Positions 44,867 to 52,826 of a stretch of 64,000 nt of DNA are shown here, one piece after another (the first letter of the stretch is position 1; every line of letters starts with the position of its first letter). The stretch is taken from the NCBI RefSeq assembly GCF_046250175.1, contig NZ_CP176468.1. The stretch is one strand, 5' to 3'. The notes below the pieces were generated by a model. That model was not told the origin of the DNA. It was given only the letters and a program-made list of their open reading frames with translations, and ran no database searches. The position numbers were made by a program, and so were the translations under genes. Origin of the DNA: Psychromonas sp030397575. GTDB taxonomy: Bacteria; Pseudomonadota; Gammaproteobacteria; Enterobacterales; Psychromonadaceae.

Positions 44867-46117
44867 TTAACGGATAGTTTTCGCTACTTTACCAATACTC
44901 AAACCTTGAATTAAAATAGAAAACACCACGACAGCATAAGTGAGAGCCAATAAAATATCACGCTGTGTCCCATCAGGTAATTGCAAGACTAGTGCAACCG
45001 AAATACCACCACGTAAACCTCCCCAAGTTAATACCTTCCACGCGCCAGATGGCAACTCTAATTGTTTATTAAATGTAGTCGTTGTTATCCCCACAACGAT
45101 TAAACGTGCGAATAACGCAATTAAAATAGTTAAACCACCAGCAATAAACAAATTACTCGAGAATGCAATCATGACAACTTCAAGACCTATCAGTACAAAC
45201 AAAATGGCATTTAAAATTTCATCAATCAATTCCCAAAACAGATCAACGTAATGGCGAGTCTTGTCGCTCATCGCCATACTACGGCCATGATTACCCACCA
45301 TTAACCCCATCATCACCATTGCAAGGGGGCCCGACAAATGCCAATGGCTTGCCAATGCATAACCACCAATAACACCTGCTAAAGTAAGCAATACTTCTTC
45401 TTGGTAACTATCAATACTTTTCAGTAAGTAATATAAAACTCCACCTAATACCAAACCAAAAACAATACCGCCACCAGCTTCAACTGCGAGCGAGTGTGCT
45501 ACATGATAGGTTGTAGGAATATCACCACTGGATAACACCCCTAATAAAAGTACAAAAATAACTACCCCTATTCCATCGTTAAACAACGACTCACCTGCAA
45601 TCACGGTTTCAATACTTTTGGGCGCACCCGCAGATTGTAAAATCCCCATTACCGCAATCGGATCAGTTGGTGAAATTAATGCACCAAACAGTAAACACCA
45701 AATGAATGCTAATTCAAAACCAAGTAAAGGAAGCAGTAAATAAAGCGCGCCAGCAATAATAACCGTCGATAACAATGTACCCACACAGGCCAAAATACCT
45801 ATTGGTAATTTATAGCGCCTTAAATCGCTAACATTTACGTGTAACGCACCTGCAAAAAGCAGCATAGAGAGCATGCCATCAAGCAAAACTTCAGTGAAAT
45901 CTAACTGATCGAGCAAGCTCACTTCGTAATCGATGAGATCATCAAATCCTAAAAATCCTAAAAATATAGCGCCAATAGATAAAAGCATTGAAATAACCAT
46001 CACGCCAATGGTTGTTGGTAAGCCAATAAAGCGATGGTTTACATAGGTGAGTAACGCGGTAATTGATAAAAATATCGCACTTATTTCAAGTACGCTTAGG
46101 CTGGTTGCTGGTACCAT
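44867..46117 (-). CDS. nhaP: NhaP-type Na+/H+ antiporter (CPA1)
   Basis: The 416-residue protein has about 12 membrane helices. Ion-exchange signatures are visible: LFGALISPTDPIAVMGIL (T-D-P, near 150) and GESLFNDGIGVVIFV (N-D, near 180), and WGGLRGGISVALVL with the conserved Arg near 370. It exchanges Na+ or K+ for protons across the inner membrane and suits a marine habitat. No cytoplasmic tail (TrkA-C) is present. It is monocistronic. Confidence 0.93.
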   Translation of the reverse strand: MVPATSLSVLEISAIFLSITALLTYVNHRFIGLPTTIGVMVISMLLSIGAIFLGFLGFDDLIDYEVSLLDQLDFTEVLLDGMLSMLLFAGALHVNVSDLRRYKLPIGILACVGTLLSTVIIAGALYLLLPLLGFELAFIWCLLFGALISPTDPIAVMGILQSAGAPKSIETVIAGESLFNDGIGVVIFVLLLGVLSSGDIPTTYHVAHSLAVEAGGGIVFGLVLGGVLYYLLKSIDSYQEEVLLTLAGVIGGYALASHWHLSGPLAMVMMGLMVGNHGRSMAMSDKTRHYVDLFWELIDEILNAILFVLIGLEVVMIAFSSNLFIAGGLTILIALFARLIVVGITTTTFNKQLELPSGAWKVLTWGGLRGGISVALVLQLPDGTQRDILLALTYAVVVFSILIQGLSIGKVAKTIR

Positions 46118-46671
46118 GGATTAAATCTCAATATTTATTTAATGGTGCCTTACTCAAAACAAGTAAAGCAGAAGGGTTATTATTTTTGATACAGTTACCT
46201 CTTATTATATTCATATAGCGCCAGCAAACATACCAAAAACATCAATCTACGACATTATTGTAAACACTAAGTGAATTAATAGTAATATCTAGTACTGATA
46301 AGCTAATCCTTAACGTCTGAATATATACTAAGCCATTCAGGGCAACCATGACCTTTATTCATACCAAGGCCTCATACAGGTTGCTATCTTCTGACCGATT
46401 TGGATTCATTCAGTACATAAATTAGCGTTATATTCATCTGCACAAAAGTAGTCTGAACTGAATGATTGATACTTTTAACGATCTGAATCACTTAAAGTGT
46501 TGAGGTATTTTTCTAAATAAAATCGAGATTGCTCTTCCATGAAGCCCTCTAGCTAATCATTGCAATAGCATACTATTTTAAGCGGTTTGTAATTCTTTGA
46601 TGAAATATGAAAAGAATTGAGACTAAACAAACTGTTACGAGACCAACTTATCCCCTTTATTATTTACTAAC
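46118..46671. other. 554-bp spacer with a 45-bp repeat
   Basis: This is the upstream region of nhaP and downstream region of the RimJ-like gene. It contains the 45-bp repeat at 46283-46327. Otherwise I see no ORF with a ribosome site. Confidence 0.45.
46283..46327. repeat. 45-bp direct repeat, left copy
   Basis: The first 23 bases, beginning TAATATCTAGTACTGATAAG, are identical to the copy at 48342-48386, and the following CCTTAACG..TAAATATA part differs at a few positions. The two copies are in the same orientation and bracket the acetyltransferase and toxin-antitoxin genes. Confidence 0.75.
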
Positions 46672-47223
46672 TTAACTCGGGTTTATTTTTGACGTTAACA
46701 CGTGATCTTGCCATGAGCCTGCTATTTTTAAGTAAGACTTTGCTACCCCTTCTTTTTGAAACCCTAGTTTCTCTAATAACTTACCAGAACGCGTATTGGT
46801 TGGAATATAGTTAGCTATCACTCTATGTAAATTGTATTCGGTAAATACGTACTGTATTGATGCTTGCAGCATTTCAAACATTAGCCCTTTACCTTGGTTT
46901 TTCTCTGAGATTGAGTAGCCAAGGTGACAAGCTTGAAACGCACCATGAACAATATTAGAAAATGTACATACACAAATAATCTCAGACTTACTTTTATCAA
47001 AGGCAACAAGAGGAATTACAGTCCCAGATTGAAAGCTTTTAAAGTTTAACTCTACACGTTTTCTGGTTTCTTCTAAGCCAAAATACCCCGCAGTTCTTAT
47101 TGGCTCCCAAGGAGCTAAATGGCAGAAGTTATCGCTTTCATATTTGACAAGTAATTCAAAATCATCTGGTTTTAAAACAGAAATAATTAAATTTTCAGTT
47201 TCTAACTCAGGTATTACTTTCAA
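46672..47223 (-). CDS. RimJ/RimL-type GNAT acetyltransferase
   Basis: The protein has 183 residues from a TTG start at 47223, nine bases after GGAG; a TTG five codons upstream overlaps that site. It has RimJ-family features: ETENLIISVLKPDDFELL at the N-terminus, LGYSISEKNQGKGLMFEMLQ for acetyl-CoA binding near 115, and NTRSGKLLEKLGFQKEGVAKSYL near 150. RimJ acetylates ribosomal protein S5; relatives acetylate small molecules or confer resistance. It lies inside the 45-bp repeat bracket, so it may be mobile cargo. Confidence 0.85.
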   Translation of the reverse strand: MKVIPELETENLIISVLKPDDFELLVKYESDNFCHLAPWEPIRTAGYFGLEETRKRVELNFKSFQSGTVIPLVAFDKSKSEIICVCTFSNIVHGAFQACHLGYSISEKNQGKGLMFEMLQASIQYVFTEYNLHRVIANYIPTNTRSGKLLEKLGFQKEGVAKSYLKIAGSWQDHVLTSKINPS

Positions 47224-47330
47224 GATGAATATCTCCAAGAGGAATGAAGCCGGATTTAGTGCAGTAAAACAATTAGTGCTTAATATGTAAAACTACATCA
47301 CTAAAAAATAGAAGAGTGATTATGACCCGT

Positions 47331-47359
47331 TATAATTTACAGGTGCCCACGACCTTCTT
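47331..47359. repeat. REP-like dispersed repeat, copy 5 (3' part only)
   Basis: TATAATTTACAGGTGCCCAC followed by GACCTTC matches the conserved 3' part (GGGTGTCCACGATCTT) with a few substitutions. The 5' part is missing. Confidence 0.45.
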
Positions 47360-47425
47360 CACATAACATTACAGATTGACTAATTTGTAGTACGAGGATC
47401 CCAATGACCTTGTTATCTGTGTAAG

Positions 47426-47686
47426 CTAATAATGATAACGACACGAAATAATTGTTAAATGCGCATCTGTGACTGCGTAAACTAATCGATTGGTTTCATC
47501 AATACGACGAGACCAAAAACCAGACAAATTTTCTTTTAACGGTTCAGGTTTACCGATGCCTTCAAATGGTGAACGCTTTGCATCATTTATTAATTTATTA
47601 ATTCTCTTTAATGTTTTTTTATCCTGTCCTTGCCAATAAAGATAATCCTTCCACGACTCATCAGTCCAGGCTAACAGCCTAATCAT
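47426..47686 (-). CDS. yoeB: YoeB-type mRNA interferase toxin
   Basis: The 86-residue RelE/YoeB-superfamily protein starts M-I-R-L-L-A-W-T-D-E-S-W-K-D-Y-L-Y-W. It has LKRINKLINDAKRSPFEGIGKPEPLKENLSG and ends with ISCRYHY, where the C-terminal His-Tyr is the family hallmark. YoeB cleaves mRNA in the ribosomal A site when free of YefM. The start overlaps the yefM stop by 8 bases, as in other yefM-yoeB operons. Both genes are complete with no sign of decay. Confidence 0.95.
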   Translation of the reverse strand: MIRLLAWTDESWKDYLYWQGQDKKTLKRINKLINDAKRSPFEGIGKPEPLKENLSGFWSRRIDETNRLVYAVTDAHLTIISCRYHY

Positions 47687-47933
47687 TTGAAATTTCTCTC
47701 TCGGTAATTTTACCTAGTTGAAACTGTTCAATTGATTTTGATAAATGCGAAGCATTAGCAGGTGATTTTAATAAATGAACAGTTTCCATTAAGCTGTTGT
47801 AATGATCCATAGACATTACAACAGCATCATCTGCATCTCGTCGCGTGATTACTGTATAATCAACGTCATTTACCACATTGTCTAAAACTGATTTAAGCCC
47901 ATTTCGAGCTTCTGTAAATGATACTATTCGCAT
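47679..47933 (-). CDS. yefM: YefM-type antitoxin
   Basis: The 84-residue Phd/YefM antitoxin has an N-terminal DNA-binding domain (RIVSFTEARNGLKSVLDNVV, VITRRDADDAVVMSMDHYNSL) and a C-terminal YoeB-wrapping tail (LSKSIEQFQLGKITEREI). It neutralises YoeB and represses the operon at TGTACA-containing sites seen directly upstream. GAGGAG lies just before the ATG. Confidence 0.95.
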   Translation of the reverse strand: MRIVSFTEARNGLKSVLDNVVNDVDYTVITRRDADDAVVMSMDHYNSLMETVHLLKSPANASHLSKSIEQFQLGKITEREISND

Positions 47934-47951
47934 ATTTGACTCCTCATTACC

Positions 47952-48009
47952 TGTACAACTAATAAGACAACTTTAACAAACAACATTAACATGTACAACA
48001 TATAGTACA
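47952..48009. promoter_or_regulatory. Putative YefM/YoeB operator region
   Basis: Three TGTACA-type hexamers lie upstream of yefM: TGTACA at 47952 and 47992 and AGTACA at 48004. E. coli YefM-YoeB binds repeats centred on TGTACA. Confidence 0.6.
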
Positions 48010-48341
48010 ACTCCATATTATAAATACAACTAACAAGGCCATAGGATTTCTCATTCTCAGCCCAAGTTTTAATGACAAAAACACAATATTTTATACTTAC
48101 TTGAGGCTCAAATAGATTATTCGTTTTTCAATAAATAGTTGATTAAATTGAATTGTAAAGACGTTTATTAAGGCAATTATGTATTTTACTCAAACTATAG
48201 GGCTTTGCTCTTGCTTAATGTAAATTACTTATTAACTTCACCCCCTTATAAACAACAGCATGAACAAGGCAATACATCTGCCATTACGCATTTATTTTAT
48301 CTTGGTCGCACACGTGAGTTTATTCATCCCTTTATCCACCT

Positions 48342-48386
48342 TAATATCTAGTACTGATAAGCTATTCCCTTAACGCCTAAATATAA
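48342..48386. repeat. 45-bp direct repeat, right copy
   Basis: Same orientation as the copy at 46283-46327; the first 23 bases are identical and the rest differs at a few positions. Confidence 0.75.
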
Positions 48387-48560
48387 TAGAATATTTCCAT
48401 TAGCAAACAACAACTTACCTATGTAAATCTTACAATCCCTCTGTACTAATTCCATGTGCCTTTTAATTAAGAATAAATTAATGCATTTAAATCAATAAGT
48501 TAAAGTTGGAACAGTAGTTGCAACTCTAATGTCACTGAATTGATGAGAAGGAAAATAAAG

Positions 48561-48983
48561 ATGAACGACATTGCTTACACAGGATACATGGCATTTTATT
48601 TCTATTTAGTGATGTTATTCATTCAGTGGGTAGTTGCCACCTTTAGTAAATCAAAACAACCCAATTCAGTCCCTGGGAAAATTGATGAAAATCTATCTCA
48701 CAATAGTTTTGTTTTCAGAGCGCATCGTACTTTCCACAATACCCTAGAAAATAGTGCGTTATTTGTAGGCACGGCGCTATTGGCATTTGTACTTAACGTA
48801 CAAAGTCCTATTTTTGCTATTTGTATTTGGACTTACCTTGTCGCCAGAATTGTACACATGACGTTGTACTACACCATTGCAACTGAAAAGAACCCGAGTC
48901 CACGTACCTACTTCTTTTTGATTGGTGTAGCAGCAAATGTAGTTATGTTAGTGATATTGGGTCTAGGACTTATTCAATCATAA
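48561..48983 (+). CDS. MAPEG-family membrane protein
   Basis: The ATG at 48561, eight bases after AAGGA, gives 140 residues with four membrane helices. MAPEG motifs are AHRTFHNTLENSALFVGTALLAF, near residue 54, and the WTYLVARIVHMTLYYTIA helix. Family members in eukaryotes are glutathione-dependent; bacterial ones are mostly of unknown substrate. The frame could extend seven codons upstream across the ribosome site, which is less likely. The next gene is 138 bp downstream. Confidence 0.88.
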   Translation: MNDIAYTGYMAFYFYLVMLFIQWVVATFSKSKQPNSVPGKIDENLSHNSFVFRAHRTFHNTLENSALFVGTALLAFVLNVQSPIFAICIWTYLVARIVHMTLYYTIATEKNPSPRTYFFLIGVAANVVMLVILGLGLIQS

Positions 48984-49121
48984 GTTCTAAAAGTAATAAG
49001 TGACGAGATGTAATAACTAAAATCCAAACAAGCACACTCATAATAAGTAAATTCTCAATAACAACGTTAAGCATTATTTTTAATAACATCAACCTAATTT
49101 TAAAACCGAGCAGGAGATAAA

Positions 49122-49760
49122 ATGAAACAGACATTAATTATTGGCGCAAGTGGTCAAATTGGTAAAAAACTCACACAATGGATGCTAGATAACGATCAAT
49201 ACGTAGTCGCATTGGTACGTGATAAAAGCAAACTATCAGATATACATAATGACAAACTAACCATTGTTGAAGAAGATCTTAACAAAGATTTTGGACACGC
49301 ATTTAAAGACTGTGAAAATGTTGTTTTTGCGGCAGGCTCTGGTGGCCATACTGGCGCAGATAAAACCATACTGATCGATTTATGGGCAGCCTGTAGAGCA
49401 GCTGATTATGCAAAAAATCACGATGTGAAGCATTTCACTATGGTTAGTTCGATTGGATCTGGTGACCCGTCAGAAGGTCCAGAAACCATGCAACCCTATT
49501 TAGTGGCCAAACATATGGCAGATGAGCACCTAATGAACAGTGGCTTGCATTATTCAATAATACGCCCTGGTTCACTCACCAATGACACAGGTAAAGGCAA
49601 GTTTACCAATGAGCGACCAGAGCAAAAAGAACAAGCGACAATCACGCGCGATGACGTGGCTAAAGCACTGTTATTCACAGTGACAAATCCACCTAAGAAA
49701 AGCGCTATTACCGAAATTTTTAACGGTAGTAAAAGTATTGATGAAGTTTTACCTTCGTAA
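49122..49760 (+). CDS. NAD(P)-binding oxidoreductase, NmrA/SDR_a5-like (YwnB type)
   Basis: The 212-residue protein has a Rossmann fold with TLIIGASGQIGKKLTQWML at the N-terminus, VVALVRDKSKL after strand 2, a CENVVFAAGSGGH segment and HFTMVSSIGSGDP with the atypical-SDR Ser. The C-terminus carries SIIRPGSLTNDTGKGK. The Tyr-x-x-x-Lys catalytic pair appears as YLVAKHMAD. AGGAG precedes the ATG. It may act on quinones or as a stress redox sensor; the substrate is unknown. Confidence 0.88.
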   Translation: MKQTLIIGASGQIGKKLTQWMLDNDQYVVALVRDKSKLSDIHNDKLTIVEEDLNKDFGHAFKDCENVVFAAGSGGHTGADKTILIDLWAACRAADYAKNHDVKHFTMVSSIGSGDPSEGPETMQPYLVAKHMADEHLMNSGLHYSIIRPGSLTNDTGKGKFTNERPEQKEQATITRDDVAKALLFTVTNPPKKSAITEIFNGSKSIDEVLPS

Positions 49761-49844
49761 GGTCTGCATGCCTGTGACGACTAAATATATACTGTTTAGT
49801 CAACAACAGGCAGTAAGGTAAACAGAGCGATATTGAGGGGGCCG

Positions 49845-49994
49845 CTATATTAAGGCTCTCTCAACAATGACACTTAAAGCTTGCATAGCGCTATAATCTT
49901 CCCCGCATAAATAAGCACGGCGAACACAGCGAGATATACAATGGTAATAAGGCGTATCAGATAATGATACTTGTGATTGGCGAGATTGAGTCAT
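49845..49994 (-). pseudogene. Truncated REP-associated tyrosine transposase (RAYT), N-terminal remnant
   Basis: A 49-codon frame starts ATG at 49994 with a strong CGGAGG site and reads M-T-Q-S-R-Q-S-Q-V-S-L-S-D-T-P-Y-Y-H-C, then ISRCVRRAYLCGED. This is the typical start of RAYT (Y1-type, TnpA_REP) transposases. It stops after about 50 residues, before the H-x-H and catalytic Tyr region of a protein normally above 200 residues. It is therefore a dead fragment. REP-like copy 6 lies about 45 bp upstream of its start, as expected for a RAYT flanked by its own repeats. Confidence 0.8.
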
Positions 49995-50036
49995 AACAAA
50001 TTACCTCCGAATGCAATAAATCCGGATTCTTAAAGG

Positions 50037-50092
50037 TAGTTTATAGTTAAAAACTCATCAAAGTTTTTGGGTGTCCACGTTCTTTCGTGAAG
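50037..50092. repeat. REP-like dispersed repeat, copy 6
   Basis: TCATCAAAGTTTTTGGGTGT then CCACGTTCTTTCGTGAAG matches the conserved 3' part of copies 3 and 4. It lies next to the RAYT remnant and overlaps the last codons of the DUF2971 gene (stop at 50058). Confidence 0.65.
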
Positions 50093-50855
50093 TATAAAAT
50101 ACCTCTTCAAATTCAACTTTAAACATAATGTCACTGCGTTTTCCTTGCCAAAATTTAACATTAGGGTTTTGTCCCTGTAAAACAAGACAAATGATCTCAA
50201 TTACATCTCTAGGCATATTTGGCCCAAAATATACCCCTGTCAGTGCTTCTGTAGGGTATGTATAAGCAAGCCCTGCTTCGTGATGTATTACACGCCATTC
50301 TTTTTCATATTTCCAAGCTTTAGACTTGGTACAAAACAACTCTAATATTTTAGAGCTTTGATCATCAGCATAAATACTTTGAATATTAAGTTTTGGTATT
50401 TCATCAACATAATCTACCTTTTTGGCTTTTTCAAAAAGCTCATTATCTGTAGCGAATTCTAAGCAAAAACCTTGATACTTATCTGCGTAATGAGCCCACA
50501 TTAGTAGTTCATCATTCGCTTCAGAAAAGCATGAAACGCCTCTATTTTTAATGAATTTGTCAATGACTTGCTCATTAGCGTCCATTGCTGCTCTAATCAA
50601 TGTTGGCTTTAACTTATCTAAAGGCATGCTTTCTAATTTTTCAATTACATGTTTAGGCCAATTTTTAGCTAAAAATATTTCTCTAAGTTTTTCTATTTCT
50701 TCTGGTGTTGGCTCACCTAGTTCAGCTTTGATTGCACAATCATAAGGATCATTAAATCCAGATGGTGCGGCAAAAAACACTGTTTGAGTTTTTAAATTCA
50801 ATAATGATTGAACAGAAAATGATTCATATTTATATAGATTTTTAGGTAAGGTCAA
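50058..50855 (-). CDS. DUF2971 family protein
   Basis: The start is TTG at 50855, with AAAGGA eight bases upstream; there is no ATG option. The 265-residue protein has the DUF2971 pattern: L-Y-K-Y near the N-terminus, FFAAPSGFNDPYDCAI, GVSCFSEANDELLMWAHYADKYQGFCLEF in the middle and KAWKYEKEWRVI toward the end. The biochemical function is unknown; such genes are common in mobile islands and integron cassettes. The last dozen or so residues are encoded by REP-like copy 6. It lies downstream of the HEPN gene, separated by an attC-like hairpin. Confidence 0.88.
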   Translation of the reverse strand: MTLPKNLYKYESFSVQSLLNLKTQTVFFAAPSGFNDPYDCAIKAELGEPTPEEIEKLREIFLAKNWPKHVIEKLESMPLDKLKPTLIRAAMDANEQVIDKFIKNRGVSCFSEANDELLMWAHYADKYQGFCLEFATDNELFEKAKKVDYVDEIPKLNIQSIYADDQSSKILELFCTKSKAWKYEKEWRVIHHEAGLAYTYPTEALTGVYFGPNMPRDVIEIICLVLQGQNPNVKFWQGKRSDIMFKVEFEEVFYTSRKNVDTQKL

Positions 50856-50872
50856 TCGAGTAATCCTTTAGT

Positions 50873-50966
50873 ACATAAGGCCCACATTAACTGGATAAAA
50901 ATGGTGGGCTAAAATCGCGGAGCGATAGCCCGCTATTTTTATTCCAGTTGAATTGCTTGTTAGAGT
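50873..50966 (-). other. attC-like hairpin between the HEPN and DUF2971 genes
   Basis: Read on the minus strand the site begins with CTCTAACAAGCAATTCAACT, as many attC sites do, then runs through arms of 22-23 bases (50927-50949 and 50889-50910) that pair with three mismatches or bulges. The loop itself contains an ATCGC/GCGAT stem. The far end reads GGGCCTTATG, where an intact attC would have a GTTRRRY cleavage box, so that end looks mutated. It may be a decayed cassette recombination site; a transcription terminator is the alternative. No integrase gene is in the window. Confidence 0.5.
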
Positions 50967-50969
50967 GAT

Positions 50970-51587
50970 TTACAAACACATTGAGAGGTCGTGCATAGAC
51001 ATGCAAACTTCCCATATATATTTTTCTGATACTAAAGTCCCAGTTTCCGTTACTTCGACTTCATCGTGTGTAACCCTAGGAGGATATCCATGTACTAATG
51101 AATTTCGAATTTCTCTGACATTGTCATTCAAAAAACCAATTGAATTGTGCGATAACAATTCACTTTTATTAATTTTATCAAGGTTGCGTAAATTCAAATG
51201 GAAAATTGATTCTTTATCTTTGGCTTTTTTAGTAATCTTTACACCCTTATGCTCACTAAGGCTTTTTACAATTTGACTTAATGTATCTTCCAACATAGCC
51301 CAAAGCATCAATAATTGAGACTTCCTAATATAATTCGGTAAATCTTTTTTAAATGTAGACTCTAAATCATACATATCATTACTAACGTTCGATACAGATA
51401 CAAGATCTGTAAACTTATTGGTTTTTATACCTTGCCCGCCACTTACTAGGTTTTCTGAAAAATCAGAAAGATAGTTTTCTAATTGATAATTTTGTTGTTC
51501 TATAAAAGCCATTATTAATGTTAGCTCTTGATACAAACCTCTTCGTAGACTTGCTTCTACATCTATTTTCTTAGAGAACCCGCTCAT
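50970..51587 (-). CDS. HEPN-domain protein with RX4H RNase motif
   Basis: The 205-residue helical protein starts with AGGA nine bases before the ATG. The C-terminal part holds R161-N-S-L-V-H166 in NVREIRNSLVHGYPP, the R-x4-6-H motif that defines catalytic HEPN ribonucleases, following a MLWAMLEDTLSQIV helix typical of MAE_28990/RiboL-PSP-type HEPN proteins. Such proteins occur as toxins and in defence systems; no MNT partner is next to it. The gene is bracketed by GTTAGAGTGATT and its inverse AATCACTCTAAC at its two ends, consistent with cassette boundaries. The function is inferred from the motif only. Confidence 0.75.
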   Translation of the reverse strand: MSGFSKKIDVEASLRRGLYQELTLIMAFIEQQNYQLENYLSDFSENLVSGGQGIKTNKFTDLVSVSNVSNDMYDLESTFKKDLPNYIRKSQLLMLWAMLEDTLSQIVKSLSEHKGVKITKKAKDKESIFHLNLRNLDKINKSELLSHNSIGFLNDNVREIRNSLVHGYPPRVTHDEVEVTETGTLVSEKYIWEVCMSMHDLSMCL

Positions 51588-51624
51588 AATATATATCCTA
51601 GGAATTCATTAGCTAGCAACAATC

Positions 51625-51642
51625 ACTCTAACGCCTTGTATG
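51625..51642 (-). other. attC 3'-end-like sequence upstream of the HEPN gene
   Basis: On the minus strand this reads CAAGGCGTTAGAGTGATT; GGCGTTAG is the usual 3' end of integron attC sites. The rest of such a site is not visible, and the IS110 leader region begins about 40 bases further on. It is the inverse of the 12 bases at the other end of the cassette (50957-50968). Confidence 0.4.
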
Positions 51643-51680
51643 GATAATAAATCCACAATTTAAATAATTTATTACACCAA

Positions 51681-51862
51681 GTTCGGGTAAAGTGAGGCCC
51701 AAGCTTTGGCTGCAACCAAAGCCTTCTTATACAATAGTTCGACTAACAGCTGGCTCCTCTGTTGAGAGACCGTTAATAAGTGGGAACATTGTATAGGACT
51801 CCAAGCATTAAACTCGGATAGTCAACTGGGCCTCGAGCCCGAATAGCAAGGCGGAGTCAGCT
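51681..51862 (+). ncRNA. Putative bridge RNA in the IS110 element's 5' non-coding end
   Basis: The leader of about 185 bases directly before the IS110 transposase gene folds into three consecutive stem-loops. The first is GCTTTGG/CCAAAGC (51703-51722). The second is closed by TATACAAT/ATTGTATA (51728-51795) around a large, internally structured loop. The third is closed by GACTCC/GGAGTC (51797-51858). A 5' hairpin followed by two large loops is the layout of the IS621 bridge RNA (target-binding and donor-binding loops), and IS110-group elements encode it in this position. The assignment is inferred from structure and place. Confidence 0.6.
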
Positions 51863-51866
51863 TATT

Positions 51867-52826
51867 ATGAATTGTAAAAATAATCAAAAAGAAATCACCA
51901 TTGGTGTAGACACAGGCAAGTCTCAACTCGACATCTTTATAAGACCTTTAGATATTTACTTCACTGTGACTAATAATGAAGAAGGCATTAAAGAAGCCAT
52001 TAAAAAAATAAAACCTTACAAACCCTCGCGAATCGTGATTGAAGCTACGGGTCGACTTGAGCATCCGTTTATCATGGCATGTTCTCAAGCTGATTTACCC
52101 TTTACAGTGGCAAATCCCATACGTATTAAAAAGTTTGCGGGTTCAATCGGGCAACAAGCAAAAACTGATAAGCTAGATGCACAATTGATCGCGCATTACG
52201 GGGAGGCCATAGCCCCTCCACTATCTACATTAAAGCCCGAAAACATGCAGTTAATGAGTGATTTACTATCCCGAAGAAGGCAACTCATGACCATGCAAAT
52301 CATGGAGAAAAATAGACTTCAGATCATGCCAAAAGAAATAACCGGTATTATCAAACCCATCTTAACCGCTATTAAAAAACAGATAGAAAAAGTCGATGAC
52401 AAACTCAGTAAGCTTATTGAGAAATGCAGTGAATACAAAGCTAAAAACACCATTATTCAAAGCATGCCAGGCATTGGTCCAGTGGTTGCTTTTAACCTAT
52501 TGAGCGATATGCCAGAACTTGGTTATTTAACCAATAAAGAAGCAGCTTCGTTAATCGGTGTCGCGCCATTTAATAAGGAAAGCGGGAGTTACGAAGGTCA
52601 ACGAAATATACGTGGTGGCCGTCATAAAATACGAACAGTGATGTACATAGCAATGATGTCAGCGATGCAATACAACCCCGTTTTCAAAATGACATATCAA
52701 CGATTAGTTGCAGTAGGAAAGCCCAAAAAAACAGCGATAATTGCCTGTGTTCGTAAGATGATTATCATATTAAACTCAATGGTTAGAGACGGCGTCATGT
52801 GGGATCCTAAAATGAATACAAATTAG
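51867..52826 (+). CDS. IS110-family transposase (DEDD recombinase)
   Basis: The protein of 319 residues is intact. The N-terminal RuvC-like DEDD domain shows Asp 15 (IGVDTGKSQ), Glu 59 (IEATGRLE), and Asp 101 and Asp 104 (KTDKLDA). The C-terminal Tnp_20 domain has SMPGIGPVVAFNLLSDMPELG near 200 and NKESGSYEGQRNIRGGRHKIR near 237 with the conserved serine. These enzymes insert DNA guided by a bridge RNA and leave no inverted terminal repeats, so element ends cannot be read directly. The frame has no stop or shift and may be active. Confidence 0.95.
   Translation: MNCKNNQKEITIGVDTGKSQLDIFIRPLDIYFTVTNNEEGIKEAIKKIKPYKPSRIVIEATGRLEHPFIMACSQADLPFTVANPIRIKKFAGSIGQQAKTDKLDAQLIAHYGEAIAPPLSTLKPENMQLMSDLLSRRRQLMTMQIMEKNRLQIMPKEITGIIKPILTAIKKQIEKVDDKLSKLIEKCSEYKAKNTIIQSMPGIGPVVAFNLLSDMPELGYLTNKEAASLIGVAPFNKESGSYEGQRNIRGGRHKIRTVMYIAMMSAMQYNPVFKMTYQRLVAVGKPKKTAIIACVRKMIIILNSMVRDGVMWDPKMNTN

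Larger units (their letters stand above)
47934..48560. other. 627-bp spacer between yefM and the MAPEG gene
   Basis: It holds the YefM operator (47952-48009) and the right copy of the 45-bp repeat (48342-48386). I see no other gene in it. Confidence 0.45.

Noticed and set aside
46283..48386. Integron attC sites at the 45-bp repeats
   Set aside because: The repeats contain CCTTAAC but not the RYYYAAC/GTTRRRY boxes and have no large inverted arms.
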